Shown here in pieces: positions 45,241 through 54,931 of a stretch of 64,000 nt of DNA. Origin of the DNA: Pictodentalium vernedei (Eukaryota > Mollusca > Scaphopoda > Dentaliida > Dentaliidae); contig CM062297.1 of the NCBI GenBank assembly GCA_031216915.1, forward strand, positions 832,923,337-832,987,336, written 5' to 3'. The translations under genes and the position numbers were made by a program. The notes below the pieces were generated by a model, which was given only the letters and a program-made list of their open reading frames with translations, was not told the origin of the DNA and ran no database searches. Numbering within the stretch: position 1 is the stretch's first letter; every line of letters starts with the position of its first letter.

Positions 45241-45881
45241 TTTGTTTCGTTTCGAAAACATACTTTGTGCCCTCTCATTGGAATGGGTTCTACGAGCTCG
45301 TTCCAATGAGAGGTCACAAGCTATATTTTCGAAGCCCAAAAAAAAAAAAAAATAGAATAAGATGACAAAAAGCAATTAATTCTCATAAATAACTGAATAC
45401 GTTTTCAATTTTTTTTTTTTGTGTTTGCACAACATAGCTCATAAACCTCCAATGAAACAAGCTCAATGAGCTCGTTCCAATGACAGATCGGGAGCTATAT
45501 TTGTGAATCCAAAACTCCTGAATAAGTTTTGATTTTTTTTCTCGAAACATAGCTAATGACCCTTCAATGAAACAGGATCAAAGAGCTCATTCCAATGAGG
45601 GGTCATGAGCTATCTTTTCGAAAAAAAAAGATGATAATCAGAAATAATTCTCCTAAATAACTGAATACGTTTTCAAATTTTAGCATTGCTCATGAACCTT
45701 CAATGAAACGGGCTCAATGAGCTCGTTCCAATGAGAGATCAAGAGCTATGTTTTCGAATCCAAAACTCCTAAGTGAGTGTCGATTTTTTTGTTTGTTTCC
45801 AAAACATAGCTTATGACCCTTCAATGAAACAGGGTCAAAGGTCTCTTTCCAATGAGGTGCTATAAGCTATGTTTTCGAAGC
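45241..45881. repeat. Array of five foldback palindromes (about 85 bp each)
   Basis: Units at about 45241-45338, 45421-45516, 45536-45623, 45678-45762 and 45795-45881. Each has a left arm like AAAACATAGCTTATGACC(C/T)T(T)CA then a centre (AA)CGAGCTC and the inverted right arm TTCCAATGAGAGGTCA...GCTATGTTTTCGAAG. The best unit (45253-45337) has nearly matching 34-base arms. They lie between the convergent pPolB and protease genes. Confidence 0.85.
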
Positions 45882-46043
45882 AATAACGTAAATTAAAAAA
45901 AAAAAAAGAAGAAAAAAAAAAGGTAATATTTTCTTTTATACAAGTAAATGAAGTAGCGATTGATAACTATCCACCCATCCAAGACTTTTGGAAAATTCTT
46001 GTAAAAATAAATGAGACGATTCTGGCATATATATATATTTAAT

Positions 46044-46505
46044 TCATACACACATTGGATAAATATGATTTACAAATTGATACACAAATGAGTCGTTCAC
46101 GCGAGAATTGTCACTGAATATCGAGAAAAAGTCGGTCAAGGAGTGACCTCTGCATTTCGACAGCAAATAGAGTAAACAGTATTGTCCGCACACTTTGCTC
46201 TCCGAACTCTGCAAACGTGAAGAATTGTGGGAAATCGATTTTCATTGTCGCTCGAGGTAGGAGCCAATATTGGGACTGTACGAGCCCGGAGTACGCCCGT
46301 AGCTGTCAAAGAATTCCACTTGATCGTCCTTGTCGAAGAATATAGCTAACCAATGCACACCGGGGCTTCCTCTGGGGTCTGTGTTGACTATAAGGCCTCG
46401 TTTACTCTTGGCAATGGGAATTCCGTCCGCAGGAAACACGCCCTCCACGCATTTCGAAAGTACGGGGTCGCAGTCAATGCAGCATTCCAACTGAAGAGTG
46501 TTCAT
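46044..46505 (-). pseudogene. Adenovirus-like maturation protease of Polinton B (one in-frame TGA)
   Basis: Starts at ATG 46505, overlapping the capsid stop as ATGA. 153 codons. The catalytic His lies in GVHWLAIFFDKDDQ, the acidic partner in VEFFDSYGRTPG, and the catalytic Cys in VCGQYCLLYLLSK. A single TGA (46242-46244) separates the His/Asp half from the Cys half; the frame is otherwise kept to a stop at 46044. Length and motif order match Polinton adenain-like proteases that process capsid proteins. Confidence 0.85.
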
Positions 46506-47812
46506 TCCGTGATTACGTTTCTCTGTCTGTCGATCTGAAATAAGTCCGGCCTCTCACTGTACACGATGCAAGAAACGGTTTCAGTGAGGGCTCGTCCGAA
46601 TTGAACCTCGAGACGGATGTTTCCTTGCTTAAGTAGCTGCAGGTAAGTGGCACCCAGGTTAAAGTTTGGCTCTAGATCGTAGCAGAAGAGCGCAGAGTCT
46701 TCTTCGAATTCATCTGGGGATATTCCGTTGTCTTCATTCTTGGACCACAATCCGGCCAATTCTAGCATGTCTACGTACGGGCTCACAAAGGTGTGTCCAG
46801 CCGTCGCCGTGAAATTCATTTTCGTCGCTGCCGATCTCCCTATGGACACTCCATCTCTAGTCAAACCGATTTGTCTTATGTCGAAATTCTGGAAGTTGTA
46901 GGGATTCTTCGTGTAGGAACCCAGTACGGCTGCACTTGAGACGAAACCTATGATAACTCTGGAGGGAGATACGCCTTGAAATATGTTTTCCCGGGTGAAC
47001 GAGCCTGAGCCACTCGCTACTGACATCATCTTGACCTCCGTCTTAGTGTAGGGATACTTGGCCGTTATAGTTTCCAGGGTTTGCGCATGGGCAAATATAA
47101 CAGCTGGATTGACTTTCACTTAACAGGTTTCTAACACTATATCTTCTATGTCGACTTTATAGTTCGGTGCCGATTCAGAGGACATGAGGCAGAAGCTGGG
47201 CTTCGTTCTGTACATTCTCACTACCACATCAACCTGGTTCAGCATGTAACGGTCTTGTAAAAATAGGTCGTGAAGAATAGGTCCGCACATGTCGATGGTC
47301 GCGCTCTCTGCAGCTATCTTGTGCCGTTCATACAGGCCTAAGTTTGTTCCCTTGATATTAGCGCTATCCATCGACCTCCGCGTGTCTTCGTAGAACAACT
47401 GTGACCTCAGTTGGGTGGATTTGGCCCCATTTCCATAGTTCAGCAGTGTCAGCAGGATGCTCTTGTATTGATAATTGTTAGTGTTGGAAGACACCTGCTT
47501 TCCAGAGAGAAAAACGTCGACTTAATCGAATAGCGATTGCATGAAAAGATTCACAGGCCCAACGCTTTCATCCTTGGCAATTGCAGTGTCGTCGTTTGCG
47601 GTGATTTTAGCCTTCACGTGCAGCCTGCAACGTTTCAAGTCCAGGTATTCCAAAGCATTCTGTCCCGATATACGAAATTCTATGGGTGACATTCCGTCGC
47701 TGCCGATCTCCCTATGGATGCCCTCGACGGCGGTCTGATGTGGTGGTAGTTCAAACAGACTCAGTTGAGATGGCTGCGCCTCTCTAAATGTCTCCTTATT
47801 TAGAATTGACAT
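46502..47812 (-). pseudogene. Major capsid protein of Polinton B (two in-frame TAA)
   Basis: One frame from ATG 47812 (MSILNKETFREAQ) to the stop at 46502, 436 codons, interrupted only by TAA at 47522-47524 and 47120-47122. Typical segments: SQLSLFELPPHQTAVEGI, SPIEFRISGQ, YLDLKRCRLHVKAKI, GPVNLFMQSLF, RSQLFYEDT, YKVDIEDIVLETC, PSRVIIGFVSSAAVLGSY, NPYNFQNFDI and RLEVQFGRALTETVSCIVYS. This is the double-jelly-roll capsid family of the adintovirus-like Polinton lineage, different from Polinton A's capsid. Start chosen because it lies just after the preceding gene's stop (47815). Confidence 0.88.
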
Positions 47813-47814
47813 TA

Positions 47815-48198
47815 TTATTGTGGTTGTGATCCCCAAATATCCGGCTTCCTTTTCGTCTGTCTCTTTCGAACTGTCTTCTCACTACTGTCATTTTTTCGCT
47901 TCCTACCCACTTTTATACCTTCTCGCTCGAGTTGACTCTTTGCCCTTTCCACATCCTGTTGCGAAGGTGAAACTATCGTAAAGTCGATGTCTGGCTTGGT
48001 TGGTTTTGGGGGTGGTTGTTCGGTAGAGTACATCTCAATGGGGACTAAGAAATTGGATTCACTGCCTCCTCCTATCCCTCCGCCACGTTGGTGAACTCTG
48101 GCCTGCCAGTGGTGTAGGTAAGGATTTTCCCATCCGCTTGCAATATTGCTGTAAAATCTCAACCATTTCTGTGTGTTTGGTACATATAGTCTGCCCAT
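47815..48198 (-). CDS. Small basic virion protein (pVI/pX-like) of Polinton B
   Basis: 127 codons, intact. N-terminus MGRLYVPNTQKWLRFY, a Gly-rich QRGGGIGGGSES segment, then VPIEMYS, a Pro-rich stretch and a very basic tail (KVGRKRKN, RKRQTKRK) that could be a nuclear-localisation or DNA-binding signal. The layout and place between penton and major capsid match the small core/minor proteins of adenovirus-like elements. Its stop is 3 bases before the capsid ATG and 8 bases separate it from the penton stop, suggesting co-transcription. Confidence 0.65.
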   Translation of the reverse strand: MGRLYVPNTQKWLRFYSNIASGWENPYLHHWQARVHQRGGGIGGGSESNFLVPIEMYSTEQPPPKPTKPDIDFTIVSPSQQDVERAKSQLEREGIKVGRKRKNDSSEKTVRKRQTKRKPDIWGSQPQ

Positions 48199-48205
48199 GT
48201 TCGTT

Positions 48206-48649
48206 TCAAAAATAAAATGGATAGCGCTTGAAATGTAACGTAATCGACAATGGTTCAGTCAGAAATGAAGCCGGAGCATTTCCTTCGTCTTTTATATAGA
48301 ATTCGAGGTCGTAGATTTCTTTGACTTTGACCGGAACATATTGCGGCCTCGTGAATGTGTGCACCCATCGTCCGTTCGTGGTTGGGTAGATCACTCGTAA
48401 TAATGGTTCCAATGCACCTCCTACGATCGAATCGGTACATATGTCACTCATTACGTAGAGGTGAGCTCTTCTTTTGAGTTTTTTTTTAGGATACTTCATA
48501 GTTGCATAGATATCTGCTATTGCCACCATCCAGGATCCTTCCAATTTCAGCGGCGAGTTCAGATGAATTCGGAAGTTATGGGGTCTGTTTTCTGTCCAAT
48601 ATTTCAAGCTCTGGTCGCTTCTTATGGTCATGTAGTGCTCGCAGTGCAT
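48206..48649 (-). CDS. Penton-like minor capsid protein of Polinton B
   Basis: 147 codons, intact. Signature pieces of the Polinton penton (single jelly roll): NRPHNFRIHLNSPLKLEGSW, VAIADIYATMKYP, LYVMSDICTDSIVGG, PLLRVIYP, PQYVPVKVKEIYDLEFYIKD and ITLHFKRYPFYF. Much shorter than, and only distantly like, the 250-residue penton-like protein of Polinton A. It overlaps the upstream gene by 22 bases. Confidence 0.78.
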   Translation of the reverse strand: MHCEHYMTIRSDQSLKYWTENRPHNFRIHLNSPLKLEGSWMVAIADIYATMKYPKKKLKRRAHLYVMSDICTDSIVGGALEPLLRVIYPTTNGRWVHTFTRPQYVPVKVKEIYDLEFYIKDEGNAPASFLTEPLSITLHFKRYPFYF

Positions 48650-48996
48650 CTCAACCTTTTCAGAACGGGTTTCAGGAGAAATGGTAGTATGTCTCGGTGT
48701 TTAACCAGTAGCCTGCGTCGTTGGGTCTGCGTACTCTGTTCTGAGACTAAACGTCGAATGACTTCTCTGTAGCCGTATAATATCTTTTTATCTTTCTTGC
48801 CGAGTGCACAGATGCCCTGATTCACGTTATATATAGCTTCCGTTAAGGCATGTAGCTGCTCTCCTGACAGCGTTTTCAAAATTACCCTCCGCTGTTGATC
48901 GGTGGTCTTCAGCAGTAGGTCGAATAATGCCAAATGATTCCTCACTCTCATGATGTTCTTCACGGGAAGAGCCTCACCTAGGTTATGAATGTGCAT
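48628..48996 (-). CDS. Small basic helical Polinton protein
   Basis: 122 codons, intact. Leu/Lys/Arg-rich and probably all-helical: LLKTTDQQRRVILKTLSGEQ, LTEAIYNVNQGI, KKILYGYREVIRRL, RRRLLVKHRDILPFLLKPV. Proteins of this pattern recur in invertebrate Polintons; function unknown, possibly DNA-condensing. It overlaps the penton start. Confidence 0.65.
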   Translation of the reverse strand: MHIHNLGEALPVKNIMRVRNHLALFDLLLKTTDQQRRVILKTLSGEQLHALTEAIYNVNQGICALGKKDKKILYGYREVIRRLVSEQSTQTQRRRLLVKHRDILPFLLKPVLKRLRCTASTT

Positions 48997-49049
48997 TCGT
49001 GGATGACTTTTTATTTATAGAATCGAGATCATCCTCCTGTATCCAACTA

Positions 49050-50183
49050 TCATATTTTGGGCTCGGCCAACCTCTCCAACTGACCAAGAATTCCTTTCTT
49101 CCACTCCTCTTTCTGGATTTTATCACTGTCAACCAGATACACGTCTTGCTCGTATGCCTTGCTCAGCTGATTTTGATAGAAAGCACCTGTGATGATTTCT
49201 CCCGAATAATCTTTCAACTTGTATTGTGGTATGCCTTGCCTCATGAAACGTTCGGTGATCAAGAACAGTTCGCGCGTCCAACGCTCGTCATATTCCCACT
49301 GAAACTGTCTTCTCAGAAAGGATATCCTAACAAGATCTCCAATCTTAAAATTATACTTCAAAATTCTAGGCTTAGTTGAGTGTTTATTATAGAGCAATTT
49401 CCACAGGGCAATGGAGTCTGAAGGTTTGACGCTCTTCGGACGTCTCTTAATTGTCTTATGATAAGTTTCGTTGTAACTATTTGTCACAGCCGGAAGAACG
49501 TCTACCCAACTGTGCGTTTGTTTATGAGTCATATAACGAGTCAAACGCATTTTTATAGTTTTAATTGCGCGCTCGGCATGGTTTGCTTTTCCTATGTTGT
49601 TTGTAATAAAGTGATCAACTCCCTTAGTTGTGAGATAATGCTTAAATGGTGCATTAACGTACTCTGTTCCAGGGTCCGAGCGAATTTTCTGTGGTATTCT
49701 ACCTCCAGAAAAAATGGCTTTAAAGGCATTTACCATTTCCTTGCCCGTCTTTGTTCTCAGTGGAACAGTCCATACGAATTTGGACATAATGTCTATTGCC
49801 AAAGTGAAATACAGGTAACCATTGTATTCTTCTCCGTATTTCTCCATGTAGGCGGTGTCAACGTCCCATTGAAAGTCCACAGAGGGCACTACTACCTTCC
49901 TTCTCGTAAATTTTGTCTTCTCCTCCTTGTGTACCGAATAACTCTCTTGTTTGGAAAGCCATTCTCTTATCTTCTTTCTGCCGAGAACGAAACGACCCTC
50001 TTTACGCACAATTCTGTATAACTTGTCAGTACCTGCATAGGCAGCAGTGTGGGCTGGGTTGTAATATATTTCCGTGAGATAGTCCTCGTATTTGATAATT
50101 TTAACCACTTGGCATTCTTCTTCGTGGAAACAGTGTGACGCTTTCGTGGGATTCCTGGCGGTGGAGGGGTCGTTCTCCAACAC
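49050..50183 (-). CDS. rve integrase of Polinton B, full length
   Basis: 377 codons, intact. The N-terminal region (YYNPAHTAAYAGTDKLYRIV) resembles an integrase-associated zinc-binding fold, though not all metal ligands are clear. Catalytic core: WDVDTAYMEKY (D107/D109), LAIDIMSKFVW, RSDPGTEYVN (D170) and NHAERAIKTIKM (E204), then YNETYHKTIKRRP. C-terminal SH3-like segment YNFKIGDLVRISFLRR follows. All three acidic residues are present, so it could be active and act on other Polinton ends. The start overlaps the upstream gene by 83 bases. Confidence 0.9.
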   Translation of the reverse strand: MLENDPSTARNPTKASHCFHEEECQVVKIIKYEDYLTEIYYNPAHTAAYAGTDKLYRIVRKEGRFVLGRKKIREWLSKQESYSVHKEEKTKFTRRKVVVPSVDFQWDVDTAYMEKYGEEYNGYLYFTLAIDIMSKFVWTVPLRTKTGKEMVNAFKAIFSGGRIPQKIRSDPGTEYVNAPFKHYLTTKGVDHFITNNIGKANHAERAIKTIKMRLTRYMTHKQTHSWVDVLPAVTNSYNETYHKTIKRRPKSVKPSDSIALWKLLYNKHSTKPRILKYNFKIGDLVRISFLRRQFQWEYDERWTRELFLITERFMRQGIPQYKLKDYSGEIITGAFYQNQLSKAYEQDVYLVDSDKIQKEEWKKGILGQLERLAEPKI

Positions 50184-50571
50184 CTTCGCCTATTTGAAGT
50201 TTGTGATAGAGTATTTCTGACGGTTCGTTGCTGTCCAGAACTACCCTGGAAAACTCTGCTTGTCCTTTAAGATCCACGTCCTTCAAGCCTTCCAATTGAC
50301 CTCTGATCAATTCCAATATATTGGATCCCTCTATAAGACGGTGCGATATGATGACTTCTTTCCGCTCGTTCCAGCTGACAAGATCTTTCAGGTATAGCAG
50401 CAGAACCTCTGCTCTCCGGCATAAGGATCCTGGCAACTGTGTCAATATTTCCTGTTCTAAATCCTCGGTTTGTGATGATTGCGATACAGTGCTAGTTGGC
50501 AGGCATTTTTTATCTGGCAGTGCTAACAAATGCTTATGTCTTTCATCCGATAACAACACCGTTGTCTTCAT
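50101..50571 (-). CDS. Conserved Polinton protein of unknown function
   Basis: 156 codons, intact. The central region (QLPGSLCRRAEVLLLYLKDL, WNERKEVIISHRLIEGSNI, LELIRGQL) follows a pattern seen in proteins next to integrase genes of invertebrate Polintons. The C-terminus is Arg-rich. It sits between ATPase and integrase on the same strand and overlaps the integrase start. Confidence 0.6.
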   Translation of the reverse strand: MKTTVLLSDERHKHLLALPDKKCLPTSTVSQSSQTEDLEQEILTQLPGSLCRRAEVLLLYLKDLVSWNERKEVIISHRLIEGSNILELIRGQLEGLKDVDLKGQAEFSRVVLDSNEPSEILYHKLQIGEGVGERPLHRQESHESVTLFPRRRMPSG

Positions 50572-50628
50572 CTCTGCAATGCGAGGGCATACATAGTTAT
50601 GACAGAAAGTCCGCGAACGTTGCTTATT

Positions 50629-51300
50629 TTATACACTCTGGTAAATAATCGTGTCCTCGGCTGGAAATATGTCACTCCTGACTTGATACGCGTCGTTGGA
50701 TTCGGGAGCTAGGTCCAAAACGATATAGTCATAAGGTCTCGCTGTCGCATCCCTGAAAGCTTGTAGGATAAACTGACTTTTGCCCAAAAAGGCTTGCCTG
50801 GACAGGGCCTGCAGCTGAGACACATCCCTCGGGTTTTTCATCAAAACATTTATGTGGGTGTTCAGGTTAATAGTTCGACCATATCTGCCTTTATTGAACT
50901 GGTTTTGATTGAGATATATGACAGTGAGATTGCGATGATGCATTCCTTTCACGAATAAATCTTCCATATCCTTAGACGAGGTAACGGCATCCATTAGGTC
51001 GTCCAGGACCACGATGTTGCATTTTCTAGAATCTGATATGTCCGACAGTTCGTTTTCACTAGGCAGTCCCTCGTGGAAGGCGACGAACGGGAGTTCTCGA
51101 GCCATTCTGTCATAGAGAGGCTGGTATATTCCGTAACAATACAAAACTCTCTCCGGCGGATCGCTGAACATGTCATCTTTGTGTTGCAATAGTCGAAATA
51201 GCCATGTAGTCTTGCCTGAGCACGTGGCGCCGGAGATGGCAATTGACGTGTTGCTTGTAAATGGGTACATTTTGTTATGAGGTTCTGTCTCAGGATGCAA
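50629..51300 (-). CDS. FtsK/HerA-type packaging ATPase of Polinton B
   Basis: 223 codons, intact. Walker A SGATCSGKTTW (K30), Walker B CNIVVLDDLMD (D100, D101), sensor-like IYLNQNQF, then LMKNPRDVSQLQALSRQAF and YDYIVLDLAPES. These match the DNA-packaging ATPases of Polintons/adintoviruses, which drive genome loading at a capsid vertex. First gene of the run to its left; about 1 kb of non-coding DNA lies upstream. Confidence 0.9.
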   Translation of the reverse strand: MHPETEPHNKMYPFTSNTSIAISGATCSGKTTWLFRLLQHKDDMFSDPPERVLYCYGIYQPLYDRMARELPFVAFHEGLPSENELSDISDSRKCNIVVLDDLMDAVTSSKDMEDLFVKGMHHRNLTVIYLNQNQFNKGRYGRTINLNTHINVLMKNPRDVSQLQALSRQAFLGKSQFILQAFRDATARPYDYIVLDLAPESNDAYQVRSDIFPAEDTIIYQSV

Positions 51301-51729
51301 CTGGTTTTATACTAAATACATAGCCTTCAACATACCTTTCCCTTTCCGGCGGTGTTTACAACATTTGAAAACAATTGAAACTTTTAGTGTGGTTGGAAGA
51401 AAATATATTCTGCTCTTTTTTTAACACCTTTGAAGCCGTATCTTAGTAGTAATCTATTCACAAGCTTTAGGATTACAGAGCCTTCATCGGGTGACGGACG
51501 AAGAATAGCGGGACAAAATACACGAGTACTGTAAAAGTTGAGTGACGTGCATAAACAATGTCAAGATACCCCCCTTCGAAGTTTCCAGTGTGATCGGAGT
51601 GATACTGGTGCCCACAGACTGTTCATGTCGGGGGATGCACCCGGGTAGAGGTAGCTGTATATCCGATTACAAGTCTGTCGTGGGCTGTGTACTAAATTGA
51701 AAACGTGTATTCCAGAAGCGCATTCAAAA
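51301..51729. other. Upstream region of the ATPase gene, no gene seen
   Basis: Probable promoter region; no further coding signal. Confidence 0.4.
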
Positions 51730-52240
51730 AAATAGCTTTTAACCCCTGATTGAAATCAGTTTATAGAGCTGGTTCCAGCGAGGTGTCATAAATGAAATGG
51801 GAAAGTTCATTTATTTCGAACCAAATAGTATCCTGTTTTCAATTTTTTTCCCTTCTTCTCCTAAATATAGCATATGACCTCTCATTGGAAGAATCTCAAT
51901 GAACGCGTTCCAGCGAGGTGTGATAATTATGTTTTCGAAGCAGAAATCGGAAAGTTCATTTATTTCGAACCAAATAGTATCGTGTTTTTCAATTTTCTTT
52001 TCTCTCTTCTACTCCTAAAACATAGCTTATGGCCTCTCATTGGAACGAGCTCAACGAACTCGTCCCAGCAAGGAGACATAAATTATGTTTTCGAGCAGAA
52101 ACTGATACGTTCAGTTAGTTAGACCAAATGGTATCTTTTTATTTTTTATTTTTTCCTACTAAACATAGCTTACGACCTCTCAATGGAAGGAGCTCGACGC
52201 TGAGCTTGTTTCATTGAAGAGTCAGAGGCTATGTTTTGGA
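51730..52240. repeat. Second array of foldback palindromes, four units
   Basis: Units at about 51730-51806, 51859-51942, 52014-52096 and 52158-52240, same family as the array at 45241: AACATAGCTTATGGCCTCTC, ATTGGAACGAGCTC, then CGTTCCAGCGAGGTGTGATA and TATGTTTTCGA. Spacing about 145 bases, with a shared GAAAGTTCATTTATTTCGAA spacer. Confidence 0.82.
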
Positions 52241-52392
52241 AAGAAAAAGAAAAAAAGTTGTTCCAGTTATTTTCACAAAACTAAGTATAAAAACAAGTTT
52301 CGCTAGCTTTAATATATACCTTTATTATACAATGGTTATAACATAGGTCTATTCAGATGTTCATACTAATAGATGGCACAAACATGAGTTTT

Positions 52393-52692
52393 TTAGGCAA
52401 CTAACCGAGACAGGAAGTTGCCGCAACCAGTACAATACACTCTCTTCTTAAGAATGTGTCCGTAACAACTGCAGGAACCACAGGTTTGACAATAGCTCGG
52501 AAAACTGTCAAGCTGATCACAGTTCCCGTTCGTGGCACATGTCGTTTGTACAGTCAAGGGGTCGTTCTCATGTGTCAGATTATCCTTAGATGTAGAAGGG
52601 TCTTGGCTGAGAGGAAGGTGCTCTGTATCTGATGAATACGCCGATAAAAGATGTGGATCGTCCATCTGGTACTTTTCACGTGATGAAAACAC
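52393..52692 (-). CDS. Cys-rich small protein of Polinton B
   Basis: 99 codons, intact. Ser/Asp-rich N-terminus and a C-terminal cluster CQTCGSCSCYG then RVYCTGCGNF, likely a zinc-binding ribbon. No family recognised. Follows two other small genes on the same strand with short gaps (9 and 24 bases), so they may share a transcript. Confidence 0.55.
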   Translation of the reverse strand: MFSSREKYQMDDPHLLSAYSSDTEHLPLSQDPSTSKDNLTHENDPLTVQTTCATNGNCDQLDSFPSYCQTCGSCSCYGHILKKRVYCTGCGNFLSRLVA

Positions 52693-52701
52693 TGTCTCAT
52701 G

Positions 52702-53010
52702 TTAGGCAGAGAGGTGGTCGAGATTCTCTAAATCCAGTCCTTGCGTTCCATTGGTAACAGTTCCGATCTCTACAACGTTAGTATCGTTATCCTGACCGAA
52801 AACTCGAAGCTCTGTGGTCTTAGCATTAAAGAACTTTACATCGTTTGCGAGATGGCCGGATTTAGTCTGAACCTGTCCGAAAAATACCAGGTGAGTAGAC
52901 TCGTGTATTGATTGCTTAAAACGTTCAGGAAAGAGCGTAACGTAAGTGTCATGATCATTAGTGAATTCAGTCTGTAGCAGCACACGTGTCACTGGATCAC
53001 CATTTCTCAT
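52702..53010 (-). CDS. Small protein of unknown function, Polinton B
   Basis: 102 codons, intact. Alternating hydrophobic/polar pattern (TRVLLQTEF, TYVTLFPERF, THLVFFGQV, TTELRVFGQD) suggests a beta-rich fold. Not recognised. Confidence 0.5.
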   Translation of the reverse strand: MRNGDPVTRVLLQTEFTNDHDTYVTLFPERFKQSIHESTHLVFFGQVQTKSGHLANDVKFFNAKTTELRVFGQDNDTNVVEIGTVTNGTQGLDLENLDHLSA

Positions 53011-53034
53011 GATTGTTGGTACAGTTTAACATAT

Positions 53035-53223
53035 TCACAACGGAACTTTCTGAGGTAAATCCGATACGCTCACTTTCTTTTCAAAATCACGAAAATCTCT
53101 ATTAGCGAGCTCTTTCAGTTCATTCAAACTCAACTTTAAAATGTCAGTTATGCCACTGTTGGATTCCTTCGATTCATAAGTTCCTTGCGATTTCTTGCTC
53201 GACTTCGATGATACCTTCGGCAT
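53035..53223 (-). CDS. Very small basic protein, Polinton B
   Basis: 62 codons, intact. Ser/Lys-rich start (MPKVSSKSSKKSQ) and a short helix (LKLSLNELKELANRDF). Its upstream region is split by Polinton C, which lies 31 bp before the ATG. Confidence 0.45.
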   Translation of the reverse strand: MPKVSSKSSKKSQGTYESKESNSGITDILKLSLNELKELANRDFRDFEKKVSVSDLPQKVPL

Positions 53224-53248
53224 GTTTGGATATCAACCTTCCTCCGTA

Positions 53249-53254
53249 CACGTC
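53249..53254 (+). repeat. Target-site duplication of Polinton C, left copy (CACGTC)
   Basis: CACGTC precedes terminal AGTAGG and recurs at 63831-63836. Confidence 0.93.
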
Positions 53255-53963
53255 AGTAGGTGATAATTGTGAATACAAGCTCACCTGTACATGTACGAGT
53301 ACACGTACATGTACATTTCCATAGGATTTAGAGTTAAATTGTGTACATGTACAAAGATTTTAACGGTTTTTTTGGGTGAGCTCGAATTTTTTTAACACTG
53401 AATTGAATCCTAGGTGCGCGTAGTTTTACGTACACGTTCATGTACCATATTGATTGAAATCTGCAGACGAGTTTTCCCCATAGGGTCCAGTGTTAAATTG
53501 CGAGCAAAAAACCGTTTTGAGAGTTCGAGCTCATCGTCTTCGTCGATTCTAACGATCCGCGTCCGTACACGATTTAACACTGAAACCCTATGGGGAGCGT
53601 GAAATTGCGAGCAGAAAAACGTTTTGAGAGTTCGAGCTCACCATCTTGCCGATTCTGACAATCCGTGTCCACACGCGATTTTAACGCTAAAACCCCACGG
53701 TGATCGTCAGATTGCGAGCAAAAAAACGTTTTGAGAGTTCGAACTCAATATCATCTTTTCCCGATTCTAACGATCGGTGAGCTCGTATTCTCAATCCCAT
53801 AGGATTCAGTGTTAAAATCGTGTACGGATCTCGTCCGAACACGATTTTAACGGTGAGCTCGTATTCTCAACCCCATAGGATTCAGTGTTAAAATCGTGGA
53901 TGGTTCATACACGATTTTAACACTGAATCCTATGGGGGGAGAGGAAACTCGCTTGCGGATTTT
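53255..53963 (+). repeat. Left TIR of Polinton C with iterated palindromic modules
   Basis: Mirror of 63121-63830. It starts AGTAGGTGATAATTG like Polinton A's end. CCATAGG(G)(A)TTCAGTGTTAAA and its inverse recur at about 53321, 53395, 53479, 53568, 53797, 53872 and 53909. The last two form a hairpin with 28-bp arms. A 105-108-bp unit with AACGTTTTGAGAGTTCGAGC repeats at about 53511, 53619 and 53727. Confidence 0.92.
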
Positions 53964-53970
53964 ATGTGGT

Positions 53971-54447
53971 TGGAAATTTGCAAACCCAGTCACGTCTTCC
54001 TGAAGTAAGCAACTAACACACGTTATCGTAATTGAGGTGTTTTGTTCAAAAAGAGTCGATTGTGAATATATAGTCTGTATTATAGACATTGATGTTTTCT
54101 GTTGATGGGATGGATAAAAATTGAGTTTTGGGGGTTTTTTTTAGAATTCCTCCACTATGAGAAAATTCTCAAAAAAAACACTCAGCTGATCGAGCGATCG
54201 GATCGCTCGATTCTCGTAATAAAACTCGATCTGAACAAAGACTGTCTGTGTGTTGGAAATTTGCAAACCCAGTCACGACTTCCTGAAGTAAGCAACTAAC
54301 ACACGTTATCGTAATTGAGGTGTTTTGTTCAAAAAGAGTCGATTGTGAATATATAGTCTGTATTATAGACATTGATGTTTTCTGTTGATGGGATGGATAA
54401 AAATTGAGTTTTGGGTTTTTTTTGAGAATTCCTCCACTATGAGAAAT
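53971..54447 (+). repeat. 195-bp direct repeat, 281-bp spacing, in Polinton C
   Basis: TTGGAAATTTGCAAACCCAG through CCTCCACTATGAGAAA occurs at 53971-54165 and 54255-54447, nearly identical. Absent from Polinton A. No gene in 53964-54931. Confidence 0.88.
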
Positions 54448-54931
54448 GAGGTTGACTGTTAAGCGTTCCTTGAATAAAGTCAAGAAACACTTATCGGAAT
54501 GTTTAAAACGCATTTTCCGCTCAGTTAGGTTTCGAGTGGTAAAATTTTTAATATATTCACGATAGCAATCGGAGAGAGAGATTTGTTAAAATCAGTTTTC
54601 CATTGTGTGTTGGAACTGTCTAACAGTCATCAAAAAAAGGATTTTCTCTTAATTCGACACTCGATGAATTGATGTGTGAATGAATGAAGATCTTTTGACA
54701 AAAATTTGAACACCACTGTCAAAATGCGTTACATCAGAAACTGGTTTGTCATGTACTGTTTAAAACGTTTTTTTTTTTTAACTTCAATTAACACAGTGAG
54801 TTTGAGATGTGAATATTTTTCAAATATTATATTAAGACGGAAAGAGATTTTAATACTTAAAACATAAAATATAAAAAAATATAATTAAACATTTAATTTT
54901 GAAAAATAAATAAAAACAATTAAAACGAAAG
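54448..54931. other. Spacer before the first Polinton C gene
   Basis: AT-rich, no gene; ends in the same A-rich leader found before the matching gene in Polinton A. Confidence 0.4.
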
